Assembly: GCF_000526515.1 (NCBI RefSeq)
Contig: NZ_JAGF01000001.1
Span: 2,914,001-2,978,000, forward strand
Length of the DNA stretch: 64,000 nt
Direction of reading: 5' to 3'
Source of the DNA: Cellulomonas sp. KRMCY2
Lineage (GTDB): Bacteria > Actinomycetota > Actinomycetes > Actinomycetales > Cellulomonadaceae
The position numbers and the translations under genes were made by a program. Below are positions 1-8,839 of the stretch, one piece after another. A model generated the notes under the pieces. That model saw nothing but the letters and a program-made list of their open reading frames with translations, ran no database searches and was not told the origin of the DNA. Within the stretch, counting starts at the first letter, position 1. Each line of letters begins with the position of its first letter.

Positions 1-283
1 CTCGAGGGCCCAGCGAGGCTCGCCTTCGATCTCGGACTTCTTGGGCTGACTGTGCCGTTGGCGTGGAAGGTGAACGTGTGGAGGCGGCGCAGATCGTCCG
101 TGCCCCGGATCTGACTGCCCCGCCCTCGACGACCTGCGGGTCCAGGGCAGGCAAGGGGCCGGTCACCATCCCCGAGTCACCATCAGCGCGGGCACCGCGC
201 GAAGCAGCGACCGCCCTACATGGTCGAGCCCGCTCGTACCTGCCTGGCTAGGATCGAGCCGCCCCCTTGCTGACAGGACGTCC
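1..283. other. Left edge without a convincing gene
   Basis: I see no convincing coding sequence here. The short open frames have no domain character and low-complexity composition. The only useful signal is the -10-like hexamer near 249 that precedes the first glycosyltransferase. The 3' end of a gene from outside the window could reach into the first bases, but I could not recognise one. Confidence 0.4.
249..254 (+). promoter_or_regulatory. Candidate -10 box TAGGAT for the first glycosyltransferase
   Basis: TAGGAT fits the actinobacterial TANNNT -10 pattern and would start transcription near 261, about 23 nt before the ATG at 284. No clear -35 box was seen. An AGGAC ribosome-binding sequence lies within that short leader. 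Confidence 0.35.
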
Positions 284-1228
284 ATGAAGGTCTTCATCCA
301 GGTGCCGTGCCTCGACGAGGAGCACACGCTCCCGGCCGTCCTCGCCTCGATCCCTACCCGGATCGACGGGGTGGACGAGATCGAGATCCTGGTCATCGAC
401 GACGGGTCGACCGACCGCACCCTCGAGGTCGCACGGGCCCACGGTGTGACGCACTTCGTGCACCACACCCGGAACATGGGACTGGCGCGGTCCTTCCGGG
501 ACGGCATCGACTACGCCCTGGCGCACGGTGCGGACATCGTGGTCAACACCGACGGCGACAACCAGTACCCGCAGGACCGGATCGGCGACCTGGTCCAGCC
601 GATCCTGGCCGGTGCGGCGGACATCGTCATCGCCGACCGCCAGACCGGCACGATCGCGCACTTCTCGCCGTTCAAGAAGGCCATGCAGCGGTTCGGCAGC
701 GCCATCGTCAATGCCGCCGCGAGCACCGAGCTGCCGGATGCGGCGAGCGGGTTCCGCGCCTACTCGCGGGCCTCGCTGCTGCGGCTCAACGTCGTGACGC
801 AGTTCAGCTACACCATGGAGACGATCATCCAGGCCGGCAACAAGCGGCTGCGGATCGCGAGCATCCCGGTGGTCACGAACGCCAAGACACGCGAGTCGCG
901 GCTGTTCACGAACATCTTCCATCACATGGCGAAGTCCGGGGCCGCGATCACCCGCAGCTACCTGATGTTCAAGCCGCTCGTCGTCTTCGTGACCCTCGCG
1001 GCGTTCTTCGGCATCATCGGCGCGATCCCGCTCATCCGATTCGTCGTGCTGTGGCTGGCCGGTGGGGACACCGACGGCCACCTCCAGTCGCTGCTGCTGG
1101 GCTCGATCATGCTCGTCTTCGCGCTGCTCTTCGTCGCCCTCGGTGTGCTCTCCGACCTGCAGCGGATGAACCGCGTGCTGCTCGAGGAGCAGCTCGAGCG
1201 GATCAAGGAGATGCAGTACCGCCGCTGA
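284..1228 (+). CDS. Family 2 glycosyltransferase, DPM1-like, with C-terminal membrane anchor
   Basis: This 314-residue protein is a GT2 enzyme of the polyprenyl-phosphate sugar transferase type (dolichol-phosphate-mannose synthase-like). It probably moves a sugar from a nucleotide donor to a lipid carrier at the inner face of the membrane. The N-terminal GT-A fold shows PCLDEE and the nucleotide-binding DDGST at residues 39-43, then NTDGDNQ as the metal-binding site. Two hydrophobic segments near residues 235-260 and 270-292 anchor the C-terminus. The ATG at 284 follows AGGAC. It runs convergently towards the next glycosyltransferase with 25 bp between stops. The exact sugar cannot be told from sequence. 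Confidence 0.88.
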   Translation: MKVFIQVPCLDEEHTLPAVLASIPTRIDGVDEIEILVIDDGSTDRTLEVARAHGVTHFVHHTRNMGLARSFRDGIDYALAHGADIVVNTDGDNQYPQDRIGDLVQPILAGAADIVIADRQTGTIAHFSPFKKAMQRFGSAIVNAAASTELPDAASGFRAYSRASLLRLNVVTQFSYTMETIIQAGNKRLRIASIPVVTNAKTRESRLFTNIFHHMAKSGAAITRSYLMFKPLVVFVTLAAFFGIIGAIPLIRFVVLWLAGGDTDGHLQSLLLGSIMLVFALLFVALGVLSDLQRMNRVLLEEQLERIKEMQYRR

Positions 1229-1253
1229 CGGTCACCGGGCGGTCGTCTCGAGG

Positions 1254-2402
1254 TCACCGGCCCGCCGCAGCGGCCCGGTACGCAGCCACCGTCTGCTCGG
1301 CGGCGCGGTCCCAGGTGAAGTCCTCGGACCTGCGCAGGCCCGCCGCGCCCAGGGCGTCGTGCTCCGGTCCGACGGCGCGCAGCATCCCGCCGGCGATCTC
1401 GGCCGGGTCCTCCGGCGCCACCAGGACTCCCGTCCCGCCCACCACCTCGGCCATCGACGTGCCACGCGAGGTGACCACGGGGGTGCCGACGGACATCGCC
1501 TCCAGGACGGGCAGGCCGAAGCCCTCCCGGGTCGACGGGAAGCAGAACGCCGTCGCGGCGGCGTACGCGACCCGCAGGTCGTTCGTACCGAGCCAGCCCA
1601 CCTCGTGCACGCGGGCGGCCCAGGGGCCGACGTGGGTGGCGTGGTCGGTCTGGCCCCAGCCCGGCGGCCCGACCAGGACGAGGTGCAGCTCCGGGTCCGC
1701 CTGCGCGGCGAGCGCGAAACCCTGCAACAGGCCCGCGAGGTTCTTGCGCGGCTCGAAGGTGCCGCACCACAGCACGAAGCGCTCGGGCAGGTCCAGCCGC
1801 GCCCGGAGCGCGGCGATCTCGGTCGCGTCGACCGTCCACCGCGGGGCGCCGTGCGGCACGACGTGCACGCGGCCGGCGTCGATCCCGGCGCCGATGCAGT
1901 CGTCCGCGGTGGCCTGCGAGGGGACGATCACGGCGGCGGCCTCGTCGCGCGTGCGGTCCAGCGCCCGGGTGAAGAAGCGGACCCCACGCGGGGTGAAGTG
2001 CTCCGGCTCGTGCAGGAAGGCGACGTCGTGCACCGTGACGACGAGTGGGCGGCCGGTCGGCGGGATGGCCCAGGTCGCGGCGTGCACGACGTCGAGGTCG
2101 CGCACGACCCACTCGGGCCGGGGCGCCGAGAGCCAGTTCCACGCCCGGTACAGCGGGTAGCGCGGCAGGCCGAGCGAGCGCACCGGACCGCTCGGGGTGT
2201 GGTCGGGCAGCGGCGGCGTGCGGTGCCACGCGGACAGCCCGGTGGTCCGGACGTCGTCGCGCCGCTGGAGCGCGGCCAGCAGGGCGACGATGTAGCTGGC
2301 CGAGCCCCCCGGGACCCGCTGCCAGCACTGCTCGACCGTCATCGCGACGTGCAGGCGGTCCGCCGGTCGACGGTCCGCGCCGGCCCGGTCGGCGGCGGTC
2401 AT
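1254..2402 (-). CDS. Family 4 (GT-B) glycosyltransferase
   Basis: This 382-residue retaining glycosyltransferase of the GT4 group probably adds a sugar to a growing surface glycan in the cytoplasm. The C-terminal donor-binding half has the family signature EGFGLPVLE followed by a Gly/Pro-rich turn, and the LWCGTFEPRKN stretch that opens the second Rossmann domain. I chose the ATG at 2402 because its ATGA overlaps the stop of the upstream GT2 gene. The open frame continues upstream only as an Arg/Pro-rich shadow of that gene. It is the last gene of the seven-gene minus-strand run. Acceptor and donor are unknown. Confidence 0.87.
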   Translation of the reverse strand: MTAADRAGADRRPADRLHVAMTVEQCWQRVPGGSASYIVALLAALQRRDDVRTTGLSAWHRTPPLPDHTPSGPVRSLGLPRYPLYRAWNWLSAPRPEWVVRDLDVVHAATWAIPPTGRPLVVTVHDVAFLHEPEHFTPRGVRFFTRALDRTRDEAAAVIVPSQATADDCIGAGIDAGRVHVVPHGAPRWTVDATEIAALRARLDLPERFVLWCGTFEPRKNLAGLLQGFALAAQADPELHLVLVGPPGWGQTDHATHVGPWAARVHEVGWLGTNDLRVAYAAATAFCFPSTREGFGLPVLEAMSVGTPVVTSRGTSMAEVVGGTGVLVAPEDPAEIAGGMLRAVGPEHDALGAAGLRRSEDFTWDRAAEQTVAAYRAAAAGR

Positions 2403-3478
2403 CGGCTCGGCCCGGTGGCCGGTGCGCGAGCGGCGTCCGGCACGAGCAGCGCGGCCGGGACCGACCGGGGGACCGAGGCAGAGCGGTCCACGGCCCGACG
2501 GCGGCGCAGCGCCCACGGCACGCGTGCGGCGGCACCCAGCACCGCACGGGCACGACGTTGGCGGTCGGGGCCCAGCACGACCCGGCCGCAGGCTCGCACG
2601 GTGGCGCGCAGCACCACCGACCAGGGCGCATGCACGAGGGCGACGAGCAGCCGGTTGCGCTCGTTGTGGTCGAGGAAGAAGTCCGACGACGTGCCGGACG
2701 ACGCCGCATGGTCGTGCACCGTGACGGCACCCGGGACGTGGCGCACCGACCAGCCACGTCGGCGCAGCCGCCACGAGAGCTCGGTGTCCTCGTAGTACAT
2801 GAACAGGGACTCGTCGAGCAGGCCGACGTCGTCCAGGGCCGCGCGGCGCAGAGCGGCACAGCCCCCGTTGAAGCCGAACACCCCGGCCGGGGCGTCCGGG
2901 CCGTCGGCACGGTGCAGCCAGTCGCGGTCGCGTCCGTTGCCCGAGGTGGTGACCTCGTTGCCGGTGCTGTTGAGCAGGGTCGTCCCGCCCTCGGTGACCC
3001 GGGACCAGCGGGTGCCGTCGTGCGCGACGAGGGTGGCCGCGCCGGTGTCACCCGCCGGGCCCGCAGGTGCGGGCGCGAAGGAGCCGCTGAGCAGCACCCG
3101 CCCGGTCGTCGCACCCAGCCGCCCGGCACGATCGGTACTGTCGGCACCGTCGTGGCGGAACGGCTCGACCAGGGTGACCAGGAAGTCGGGCCGCGCCACC
3201 GCGTCGTTGTTCAGCAGCACGACGACCGACCCGGTGGTCGCCCGCACCCCGGCGTTGACACCCCCGGCGAAGCCGGTGTTGGTCGGCAGTGCGACCAGGT
3301 GGACGTCGGGCGCGGCGCGCAGCGTCTCGACAGTTGCGTCGGCCGAGCCGTTGTCGACCACGACGAGCTCGACGTCGAGTTCGTCGGTGCGCTGGCCGCG
3401 CAGCGAGTCGAGGCAGCGGAGCGTGAGGTCCAGTGCGTTCCAGGTCACGACGACCACGCTGACCGTCAGGCGGCTCAC
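2399..3478 (-). CDS. Family 2 glycosyltransferase (rhamnosyltransferase-like)
   Basis: This 359-residue GT2 enzyme belongs to the large group that includes rhamnosyl- and galactofuranosyltransferases. It starts with a SVVVVTWNA strand, has VVDNGSAD for nucleotide binding and LLNNDA as a DxD-like metal site, and later the ENGG/FNGGC and MYYEDTELSWR acceptor-site motif typical of the group. The GTG at 3478 is the preferred start because it overlaps the stop of the preceding DUF2142 gene (GTGA) and directly precedes the first strand of the fold. Upstream in-frame sequence is Arg-rich and reads as a shadow of the neighbour. It is coupled on both sides within the operon. Confidence 0.86.
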   Translation of the reverse strand: MSRLTVSVVVVTWNALDLTLRCLDSLRGQRTDELDVELVVVDNGSADATVETLRAAPDVHLVALPTNTGFAGGVNAGVRATTGSVVVLLNNDAVARPDFLVTLVEPFRHDGADSTDRAGRLGATTGRVLLSGSFAPAPAGPAGDTGAATLVAHDGTRWSRVTEGGTTLLNSTGNEVTTSGNGRDRDWLHRADGPDAPAGVFGFNGGCAALRRAALDDVGLLDESLFMYYEDTELSWRLRRRGWSVRHVPGAVTVHDHAASSGTSSDFFLDHNERNRLLVALVHAPWSVVLRATVRACGRVVLGPDRQRRARAVLGAAARVPWALRRRRAVDRSASVPRSVPAALLVPDAARAPATGPSR

Positions 3479-5019
3479 GGCATCGGGCCGGGCACCGGCA
3501 TCGGCTCGCCGTCGGCGACCTCCGCGGGCCCGTCGGCGACCTCCGCGGGCGCAGGGATGCGTGCGGTCGAGGCGAGGAGCACGCCGTAGCCGGCGGTCGC
3601 CAGCAGCCCGAGCAGGACGACCAGGGGCAGCGGCAGCGGTGGCAGCCACGCGTCCGGCTCGATCGAGAGCCAGGCGCCGAGCTCGCCGTTGACGTACCGG
3701 TGAAGGTTCTCCCCGAAGGCGAGCAGCTGCACGGCGGCGACGACGCCGGCGACCACTGTGGCGAGCGCGACGCCGAGGTCACGCGGGACGTCGCCGAGCC
3801 GACGGGCCAGCACGTAGCCAGCCAGCAGGGGCAGCCCGATCGCGACCGGCAGAATGTACCGGCCCTGCCAGATGATGCCCAGGTAGCGCGCCTGGGAGGC
3901 GTGGATCACGATCGGCAGCACGAGGCTGAGACCCGCGACGAGCACCAGGGCGGTGCGCTCGCGCCACGTGCCGGCCGCCAGCGCGAGCAGGGTCACGACC
4001 CCGGCGCCGGCCGCGAAGGCCATGTAGACCCAGGTCTCGAGGAAGGTGTCCATCCAGCCGAACTGGCCGACCATGTTCACCACGTAGTTGTTGGTGGACA
4101 GCACCGAGATCTTGGCGGCGCCGGCGAACGTCAGGTTCGGGTCGATGACCTCCCCGCCCGAGCCGAGCGAGTTGGAGCCGAGCACCCAGCCTGCCGCGGC
4201 GACGCAGGCCACGCCGATCACGGCGAGCGACGGCCAGGCGCCGCGGGTCCGGACGACGTCGACGAAGGCGGACCACGGCGAGACGAGCAGCACGACGGCG
4301 ACGATCACGGCGCAGTACAGCAGGGACAGACCGCGCGCGTTGACCAGGAACGTCGCCGACACCGCGATCCATGCCATCCGGTGCACGGTGCGACCCGGGT
4401 CCGGGTGCCGCAGCAAGGTCAGCAGCTGGCACCACAGGGCGAAGGCCGCGGCGATCTCGACGGCAGCGGGGTTCACCGTCGAGGTCAGGAACACGACCAT
4501 CGGGGTCAGCGCCCCGGCGACCCCGAGGATGCTCCAGGCGGGTCGCGGCGCCTGCGCGAGGGCCCGCAGCCCGAGCGCGAGCAGGAAGGTGCACAGCGCG
4601 GCGGAGATCAGCCGCATCGCGTAGAGCACGCCGTCGCCGGGGGGCAGCAGTGTCGGCAGGCCGACGATCGCGTAGTACAGCGGGTTGTAGCGCCCGGCGG
4701 GGGTCACGGAGACCGCCTCGGCGTCGAGCTCCTCGACCGGCTCCGGGTCGCACACGCCGGTCGCGTCGGCGTCGAACATGTAGCAGACCGGGTAGGCGGT
4801 CACGAGGTTGTAGAAGTACGGGACCTGCACCTCGCTGCCGCCGGCGCCGTCGGGCCCCAGCAGCTGGCCGCGGACCACTGACGCCGCCTTGACCGTGTGC
4901 GCCGGCTCGTCGGGCGAGGCCATCAGCGGGTTCCCGAGGATCCAGGCGGTCGCGAGCAGCATGAGCGCGGCCCAGGCGCCCCAGAAGACGCTCCGCTCGT
5001 CGAGCGACGGTCTGGTCAT
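3475..5019 (-). CDS. DUF2142 polytopic membrane protein
   Basis: This 514-residue integral membrane protein has about ten or more hydrophobic segments. The first extracytoplasmic region carries ASPDEPAHTVKA, the hallmark of DUF2142. Members sit in polysaccharide loci and resemble GT-C glycosyltransferases that use lipid-linked sugars outside the membrane, although function is largely inferred for the family. Its ATG overlaps the DUF2304 stop (ATGA) and its stop overlaps the next GT2 start. It could be the polymerase or ligase-like membrane component of this locus, since no classical Wzy or WaaL is obvious, but that is only an inference. Confidence 0.85.
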   Translation of the reverse strand: MTRPSLDERSVFWGAWAALMLLATAWILGNPLMASPDEPAHTVKAASVVRGQLLGPDGAGGSEVQVPYFYNLVTAYPVCYMFDADATGVCDPEPVEELDAEAVSVTPAGRYNPLYYAIVGLPTLLPPGDGVLYAMRLISAALCTFLLALGLRALAQAPRPAWSILGVAGALTPMVVFLTSTVNPAAVEIAAAFALWCQLLTLLRHPDPGRTVHRMAWIAVSATFLVNARGLSLLYCAVIVAVVLLVSPWSAFVDVVRTRGAWPSLAVIGVACVAAAGWVLGSNSLGSGGEVIDPNLTFAGAAKISVLSTNNYVVNMVGQFGWMDTFLETWVYMAFAAGAGVVTLLALAAGTWRERTALVLVAGLSLVLPIVIHASQARYLGIIWQGRYILPVAIGLPLLAGYVLARRLGDVPRDLGVALATVVAGVVAAVQLLAFGENLHRYVNGELGAWLSIEPDAWLPPLPLPLVVLLGLLATAGYGVLLASTARIPAPAEVADGPAEVADGEPMPVPGPMP

Positions 5020-5483
5020 GCGTCCTCGCCGGCGGTGGCCTCACCCGGCTGTGCGGGCGGCAGGTGGGCGGGCTGCCGGTGGGCAGGTGGCTCGTGAGGA
5101 TGCAGCTGGTGGGGGTGCGGCTCGTGGGGGTGCGGCTCGTGCGCCTCGGCGAGCAGGCGGAGGTCGAGCCGCAGGAGGGCGATCTCCTCGGCGAGCGTGC
5201 GGGTCTCCTCCTCGAGGTTGGACACCTCGGCGCTGAGCTGGATGGAGACCGACAGCAGGATGACGATGGCCAGGGCGAACACGAGGTTGGCCGGGGTCTG
5301 CACGCCGACGAGGTCGGACAGCCAGAACGCCAGCTGCGGGAAGGCCCCGAGCAGGACGACGGCGACCGTGAGCAGGATCCACAGCGCGGCGTACTTCTCC
5401 CGGATCCGGCGGGTGCGCAGCAGGAAGAGCAGGGCCACGACCAGCAGGGCGCAGACCACGAGCGCTGTCACGTAGACGGTCAT
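5016..5483 (-). CDS. DUF2304 membrane protein
   Basis: This 155-residue protein has three predicted hydrophobic helices in its first 100 residues, then a heptad-like acidic segment (roughly residues 95-120) and a His/Pro-rich tail with repeated EPHPH/LHPHEP units. The tail might bind metal or simply be disordered. DUF2304 proteins are usually encoded beside a GT2 of the DPM1 type, as here, and probably act as its membrane partner. I chose the ATG at 5483 because it overlaps the stop of that GT2 gene and begins the first membrane helix. The longer upstream frame is Arg/Pro-rich shadow. Confidence 0.83.
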   Translation of the reverse strand: MTVYVTALVVCALLVVALLFLLRTRRIREKYAALWILLTVAVVLLGAFPQLAFWLSDLVGVQTPANLVFALAIVILLSVSIQLSAEVSNLEEETRTLAEEIALLRLDLRLLAEAHEPHPHEPHPHQLHPHEPPAHRQPAHLPPAQPGEATAGEDA

Positions 5484-6247
5484 CCGGCCACCTCCGTCGG
5501 CGTCTCGGCCGGCGCGTCGGACGGCAGTGGTGCCGTCGGCCGGGACAGGGCGATGACGAGCGCGAGGGTCGCCCGGGACAGGAACACCGCGGCCTTGAAG
5601 GGTCCGTGCGACGGCTGCCCGCCGGCCCGCGGCCGCATCGCCACCCCCACCTGCCGGATCGTCAGGCCCGCGCGGGACGCGATCACCAGGGACTCGATGG
5701 TGTCGCCGAGGTACTCGGCGGGGTAGTTGGCGGCGAACAGGCGGATCGCACGGCGGTCGGCCGCCTTGAAGCCGGAGGTGGTGTCCGTCAGGCGCGTCCC
5801 CGCGACCCGCGACAGGACGGTGGCGAGCAGGCGCATGGACCACCGGCGCGGCCCGCGGGCCGCATAGTCACCGACACCGGCGAACCGTGCGCCGATCACG
5901 ACGTGCGCGCCCTGGGCGGCCATCTGCTCGAGGAGTCGCGGGATGTCGGCCGGGTTGTGCTGGCCGTCGGCGTCGAGCTGCACCGCCGCGTCGTAGCCCT
6001 TGCGCAGCGCGTAGGTGTACCCGGCGCGCATCGCACCGCCCACCCCGAGGTTGATCGGCAGGTCCAGGACCAGCGCTCCGGCGGCCCAGGCGACCTCGGA
6101 GGTGAGGTCGGTCGAGCCGTCGTTGACCACCAGGACGTCGGCCGCGGGGACGGCGGCGCGCAGCTCGGCGATCACGGCAGGCAGCGTCTCCTGCTCGTTC
6201 CAGGCGGGCACCACCACCAGCAGCCGCGCGGGGAGGGCGGAGGGCAT
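5480..6247 (-). CDS. Family 2 glycosyltransferase (polyprenyl-phosphate type)
   Basis: This 255-residue GT2 is typical of enzymes that glycosylate polyprenyl phosphate. It has VVVPAWNEQETL at the N-terminus, VVNDGSTD for nucleotide binding, and QLDADGQHNP as the metal and catalytic site. It lacks the C-terminal membrane helices of the first GT2 in the window. The downstream overlapping DUF2304 gene probably supplies the membrane part. The ATG at 6247 is chosen because homologous sequence begins there. It is separated by 56 bp from the flippase gene upstream, the only real gap in this part of the operon. Confidence 0.87.
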   Translation of the reverse strand: MPSALPARLLVVVPAWNEQETLPAVIAELRAAVPAADVLVVNDGSTDLTSEVAWAAGALVLDLPINLGVGGAMRAGYTYALRKGYDAAVQLDADGQHNPADIPRLLEQMAAQGAHVVIGARFAGVGDYAARGPRRWSMRLLATVLSRVAGTRLTDTTSGFKAADRRAIRLFAANYPAEYLGDTIESLVIASRAGLTIRQVGVAMRPRAGGQPSHGPFKAAVFLSRATLALVIALSRPTAPLPSDAPAETPTEVAG

Positions 6248-6303
6248 GGGCGGCACTCTACCGCCGGGCCCCACGCTGCCCGGAGCGCCGCGCGCCGGGC
6301 GGG

Positions 6304-7638
6304 TCAAGGGTGCTGCGCGCCGGGCTGGTCGGTACGCGCAGCTCCGGACCCGCCGGTCCGCAGCGCGTGACGCACCGCGGCGACGTGGACGAGCACGCCG
6401 ACGAGCGGACCTGCGCCGAGGCTGGCGATCACCCGTCCCTCCAGGGTGCCCGGGAGCAGCAGCACCGCCGCGGAGCACACCGTCGCGACCAGCCAGCCCG
6501 CGGCGTAGGCGCGATGACGGCCGAGGGCCAGCGTCGCCGCACCCGTCAGGGTCAGCAGGGCCAGCGCCGCGGCGGTGAGCGTCAGGGCGCCGAGGACCAG
6601 CGGCTCCACCCGGTACTCGGGTCGGATCAGCGCCATCAGCCACGGCCCGACGAGCGCCGCGGCGACGGCTGCGACGAGACCTGCCGCGCCGATGATCGAC
6701 GCGAGCCGGACGAGCGGCCGTGCACCCTGGTCGCGGTGGTTCAGGAAGTGCGTGATGGCGACGCCCTGGTAGGCGTTGAGCGGGATGAGCAGCGGTGCGC
6801 GGGTCAGCGTGACGGCGAACAGCAGGGGAGCCGCCAGCGCGTAGACGTCCGACGGACTGGTGACCTTGAGCAGCACGGGGAAGCCGACGACCAGGGCCGC
6901 GCTGGATGCCGCGCCCACCATCGCCGCCGCGCTCGCGGCCACGAAGCGTCGGCCGTCGACGTCGGCCCGCTGGTGCCACGTGCTGCGTACCTGCGGGACG
7001 AGGCTGAGCAGGAGCCAGGTGCCGGCGGCCGCCGCCGTGGCGACGGCGAGCCCGGACGACGTCGCGCCGACGACCGCGACACCGAGCACGAGCAGCAGCC
7101 TGACCGTCGCCTCGGCGCCGACCAGCCGGGAGTACCCGACCCACAGCCCGCGCCCGGCGAGCGCCCCGGCGACGGTGGAGTGCCCGGCGAAGGCCAGGAC
7201 GGCGACGGCGACGACTGCGACCAGCAGCTGGGGCGCCGGGCCGAGCACCGCGGTGGCCCACAGCGGCGAGGTCAGGGCGATGCCGCCGGCCAGCACGCCG
7301 CCGACGACCAGACCGAGCGGCAGGATGCGCGCGCCCGACGGTCCCGGCGCGTCCGGCGCGGGGTCCTGGGTGTGCTCGACGCCCTGCGTGCGCTCGACGT
7401 GCACCGACCGGGTGACCTCGCTCTGCAGGCCGCCGAGCGTGCCGAAGAAGAAGAACAGCAGGCCCCAGAACGCGAAGAAGTTGGCGTTGTCCGCGAGGCT
7501 GAGCACCCGGGCCGCGACGAGCAGGACGAGCATCCCGGACCCGGCGGCGACGATCGAGGCGACGCCGACACCGGTGGCGCCACGGGCGGTGATCCCGGCC
7601 CCGTCGGTCGCCGGCTGCCGGGCCTGGGCCCCGGTCAC
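6304..7638 (-). CDS. Wzx-like polysaccharide flippase (MOP-type membrane protein)
   Basis: This 444-residue protein has about twelve hydrophobic segments spread along its length and no long soluble domain. It resembles flippases that move lipid-linked oligosaccharide across the membrane. One cytoplasmic stretch near residues 70-90 is hydrophilic (ERTQGVEHTQ) and may be a loop. The GTG start at 7638 overlaps the stop of the preceding GT4 gene (GTGA), so the longer upstream frame is rejected. Being placed among glycosyltransferases supports the flippase call. Low sequence conservation in this family keeps the assignment at the fold level. Confidence 0.75.
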   Translation of the reverse strand: MTGAQARQPATDGAGITARGATGVGVASIVAAGSGMLVLLVAARVLSLADNANFFAFWGLLFFFFGTLGGLQSEVTRSVHVERTQGVEHTQDPAPDAPGPSGARILPLGLVVGGVLAGGIALTSPLWATAVLGPAPQLLVAVVAVAVLAFAGHSTVAGALAGRGLWVGYSRLVGAEATVRLLLVLGVAVVGATSSGLAVATAAAAGTWLLLSLVPQVRSTWHQRADVDGRRFVAASAAAMVGAASSAALVVGFPVLLKVTSPSDVYALAAPLLFAVTLTRAPLLIPLNAYQGVAITHFLNHRDQGARPLVRLASIIGAAGLVAAVAAALVGPWLMALIRPEYRVEPLVLGALTLTAAALALLTLTGAATLALGRHRAYAAGWLVATVCSAAVLLLPGTLEGRVIASLGAGPLVGVLVHVAAVRHALRTGGSGAARTDQPGAQHP

Positions 7639-8738
7639 GTGGCCCGTCCCGCGGCGGCCAGGTACGCGTCCTCGTGCGCCGCCGCGCACGAGGCCCAGGT
7701 GAACCGCGTGACCTGGTCGAGCCCGCGCCGGGCGAGCTCCGGACCGCGCGCCAACGCCTGCGTGACGCCCGCGGCGACGGCCGCCGGGTCGTGCGCGTCG
7801 AACAGGACGGCGGCGTCCCCGCAGATCTCGGGCAGGGAGCCGGCGTCGGAGGCCGCCACCGGGCAGCCCGAGGCCATGGCCTCCAACGGCGGCAGCCCGA
7901 AGCCCTCGTACAGGCTCGGGAAGACCAGGCAGGCAGCGGTCCGATACAGCTCCCGGAGCTCGGGCAGCGGGACCAGGCCGCGGACGTCGACCCAGTCGGG
8001 CAGGGTGCCGAGGGTCTCCAGCCGACCGCCGGTCAGGACCAGGCGCAGGCCCGGCTCGTCCTTGCGCAGCAGGCGGACGGCCTCGACCAGGACGCCGTGG
8101 TTCTTGTGCGCCCAGGCGCGCGCCGGGTAGAAGAGGAACCGCTCGCGCTCGCCGAGGTGGGGGGTGTAGGCCGTGGTGTCGACGCCCAGGTGGGCGACGG
8201 TGATCCGCCCGGGGTCGATGCCGAGCCGGTCGACGATGCTCTGCTTGGCGAACGCGCTGATCGTGATCACGCCGTCGGCCCGACGTGCCGCGTGGTCGTA
8301 GTACCGGCTCCGGTACAGCCGGTCGGCCCGGGAGAACAGGTGCGGCAGGTCGAGGTGCTGCACGTCGAGCAGGCTCTGCACGAACGCCGCGTCGCGTGGC
8401 GGCCAGGGCACCGGTGCGGTGAAGGGGAAGTGCACGACGTCGGCCGGGCGCATGGACCGGTGGATCGCCCGGCGGTGCCACGCCGCCTGGACGATCGTGC
8501 GGACCCGGTCGACGGTTCCCGCGCCGCCGGCGACCCCCTGGGCGACGTGCTCGTCGAGCCCCGGGCTGAACCCGGCGCCGATCTGCGCGACGTACGCGGT
8601 CGCTGCGACCCGCGTCGAGCCGGCCAGCCGGCGGGTGAGCTCGCGCGCGTAGGTCTCGCTCCCGCCCATGCCGCCGGGGACCAGCGTGAGCATCGAGACC
8701 GCGACGCGCAGCCGCCCGTCGTCCACCGCACCCGCCAC
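7635..8738 (-). CDS. Family 4 (GT-B) glycosyltransferase
   Basis: This 367-residue GT4 enzyme heads the seven-gene minus-strand run. The N-terminal acceptor domain begins VAVSMLTLVPGGMGGSETYA, the glycine-rich loop usual in this group. The C-terminal donor domain has YPARAWAHKNH and EGFGLPPLEAMASG, the retaining-GT signature. The GTG at 8738 is preceded by an AGGGAA ribosome-binding sequence. It shares a 101-bp divergent intergenic space with the plus-strand GT2 at 8840. The sugar specificity is not readable from the sequence. Confidence 0.87.
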   Translation of the reverse strand: MAGAVDDGRLRVAVSMLTLVPGGMGGSETYARELTRRLAGSTRVAATAYVAQIGAGFSPGLDEHVAQGVAGGAGTVDRVRTIVQAAWHRRAIHRSMRPADVVHFPFTAPVPWPPRDAAFVQSLLDVQHLDLPHLFSRADRLYRSRYYDHAARRADGVITISAFAKQSIVDRLGIDPGRITVAHLGVDTTAYTPHLGERERFLFYPARAWAHKNHGVLVEAVRLLRKDEPGLRLVLTGGRLETLGTLPDWVDVRGLVPLPELRELYRTAACLVFPSLYEGFGLPPLEAMASGCPVAASDAGSLPEICGDAAVLFDAHDPAAVAAGVTQALARGPELARRGLDQVTRFTWASCAAAHEDAYLAAAGRAT

Positions 8739-8792
8739 GTTCCCTGCCTCTTCCGTCCCGGCGACCGTCGGGTCGCGCGTGCTCAGCGGCCC

Positions 8793-8798
8793 TAGTCT
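8793..8798 (+). promoter_or_regulatory. Candidate -10 box TAGTCT before the GT2 gene
   Basis: TAGTCT fits the actinobacterial -10 pattern. Transcription would begin at about 8804, exactly where an upstream in-frame ATG lies, so the gene could be read leaderless from 8804 or from the ATG at 8840. The latter has a strong ribosome-binding sequence (GGAGGT, 8825-8830). Confidence 0.45.
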
Positions 8799-8839
8799 GG
8801 CCCATGCAGCCCACCCGACGCCCCGGAGGTCATCCCGCG

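Noticed and set aside
1359-2795. A long plus-strand frame opposite two glycosyltransferase genes
   Set aside because: It is Arg/Gly/Asp-rich with no domain, and the minus-strand genes are fixed by 4-bp overlaps and complete motifs.
3700-4881. A 393-residue plus-strand frame opposite the DUF2142 gene
   Set aside because: It is Arg/Gly/His-rich and has no domain; the DUF2142 protein on the other strand has clear family motifs and membrane helices.
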